A stretch of DNA of 7,134 nucleotides, taken from assembly GCA_946183765.1 (NCBI GenBank), contig CAMHDC010000062.1, positions 1 to 7,134 of the forward strand, given 5' to 3'. Every line of letters starts with the position of its first letter. Within the stretch, counting starts at the first letter, position 1. A program made the position numbers and the translations under genes. Source of the DNA: an uncultured Clostridia bacterium. GTDB taxonomy: Bacteria > Bacillota > Clostridia > Christensenellales > CAG-138. Of the stretch, positions 6,524 through 7,134 are shown piece by piece. The notes under the pieces were generated by a model that did not search any database, was not told where the DNA came from, and saw only the letters and a list, made by a program, of their open reading frames with translations.

Positions 6524-7134
6524 CAAGCCAACTCCTTCCAAATAGCGGCGAAATATTCTTGAAACGCGGGCGTCTCCCTGCGGCCAAGAGGCGTCAAATC
6601 TTGAGGAAAAACCAAGGAAAACTCTTGCTTCAACGTGGCAGGCCGGTCCGAAAAAACCAGCACCCGATCCGCCATGGATACTGCCTCGCCGATGTCGTGC
6701 GTCACCAGCAGAGCTGTCTTTCTCTCCGCATGAATGATGGAAAAGACCTCGTCAGCAAGGGTAAGCCGTGTCTGGTAATCCAGTGCGGAGAACGGTTCGT
6801 CCAACAGCAGCAGCTCCGGATCCAAAGCCAGAGTGCGGATAAGAGCCGCCTTCTGCCGCATGCCCCCGGAAAGTTGGCTGGGATAGTGAGATAGGAAGTC
6901 TCCCAGTCCGTATTTATTCAATAGGGCTATGGTTTTCTTCCGATTTTCATCGGTAAATTTATGCTGCACTTCCAGCCCCAAAACAGCGTTCTGTTCCAGG
7001 GTCCGCCACTCCAAGAGATTATCTCGCTGCAGCATATATCCCATGGGACAGGGACCCAGAGGAAAGCACACACGACCCTCAGAGGGCGGGTTCAACCCCA
7101 TGATCAGAGACAACATGGTGGTCTTGCCGCAGCC
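6523..7134 (-). CDS. NitT/TauT/SsuB-type ABC importer ATPase, N-terminus cut by window edge
   Basis: The frame runs to the right edge, leaving 203 residues plus TGA. The first visible residues, G-C-G-K-T-T, are the second half of the Walker A motif, so only about 40-50 N-terminal residues are missing. Gln36 in M-L-Q-R-D is the Q-loop. The signature is L-S-G-G-M-R-Q (88-94), Walker B is L-L-L-L-D-E-P (108-114), the D-loop is S-A-L-D (116-119) and the switch histidine is His146 in V-T-H-D. F-S-D-R-P-A (161-166) after the switch is common in the taurine/nitrate/sulfonate group. All ATPase motifs present are intact. It would power the permease encoded directly downstream, with which its stop overlaps by one base. 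The ATG at 7116 lies inside the P-loop region and is not the start. The solute-binding protein gene is not in the window. Confidence 0.94.
   Translation of the reverse strand, partial: GCGKTTMLSLIMGLNPPSEGRVCFPLGPCPMGYMLQRDNLLEWRTLEQNAVLGLEVQHKFTDENRKKTIALLNKYGLGDFLSHYPSQLSGGMRQKAALIRTLALDPELLLLDEPFSALDYQTRLTLADEVFSIIHAERKTALLVTHDIGEAVSMADRVLVFSDRPATLKQEFSLVFPQDLTPLGRRETPAFQEYFAAIWKELA
6532..6537 (-). promoter_or_regulatory. Ribosome binding site deciding the permease start
   Basis: AAGGAG on the minus strand, 8 nt before the ATG at 6523 and within the last codons of the ATPase gene. It favours 6523 over the in-frame ATG at 6541, which has its own codons overlapping this site. Confidence 0.75.

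Noticed and set aside
6524..6541. Upstream ATG at 6541 as the permease start
   Set aside because: It would place the AAGGAG site inside the coding region and overlap the ATPase gene further; the ATG at 6523 has correct spacing and a TGATG junction.
1..7134. Defence system, mobile element, CRISPR array or RNA gene
   Set aside because: All sequence is accounted for by metabolic and transport genes with short gaps; no spaced repeats, transposase motifs, terminal inverted repeats or tRNA-like folds were seen by eye.

Overview
The window is GC-rich, tightly packed bacterial DNA with strong Shine-Dalgarno sequences and overlapping start/stop junctions. The protein types (a NupPQ/YufPQ-like nucleoside ABC importer, a bacterial alpha-glucan phosphorylase, a second MraY-type transferase outside a cell-wall cluster, a NitT/TauT/SsuC-type importer) suggest a GC-rich gut-type Clostridia member, for example Oscillospiraceae or a relative. 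That placement is an inference from style and gene content; no marker gene is present.

Layout: (1) 1-1387, plus strand: the end of an importer operon, with the C-terminal third of one inner-membrane permease (cut by the window edge) and a complete second permease 2 nt downstream, closed by a good intrinsic terminator at 1401-1431. (2) 1446-5620, minus strand: a three-gene unit read in the order glycogen phosphorylase (glgP), MraY-like membrane sugar-phosphate transferase, alpha/beta-hydrolase (esterase type). The gaps are 15 nt and a 4-nt ATGA overlap, and an extended -10 promoter lies just upstream of glgP at 5665-5693. (3) 5729-7134, minus strand: permease and ATPase of a NitT/TauT/SsuBC-type importer, joined by a TGATG overlap; the ATPase is cut by the right edge inside its Walker A motif.

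How they work together: region 1 and region 3 are two separate importers, probably for nucleosides and for an unknown small organic solute; their binding proteins lie outside the window. In the middle operon GlgP would release glucose-1-phosphate from stored alpha-glucan. Why it is co-transcribed with a polyprenyl-phosphate sugar transferase homologue and an esterase is not clear, and this is the most interesting question here. The transferase keeps the acidic catalytic motifs of MraY but has lost most of the C-terminal triple-histidine motif.

No gene-free stretch longer than about 110 nt exists. I see no tRNA, rRNA, CRISPR array, insertion sequence or long repeat, and no evidence of a complete novel defence or mobile system.
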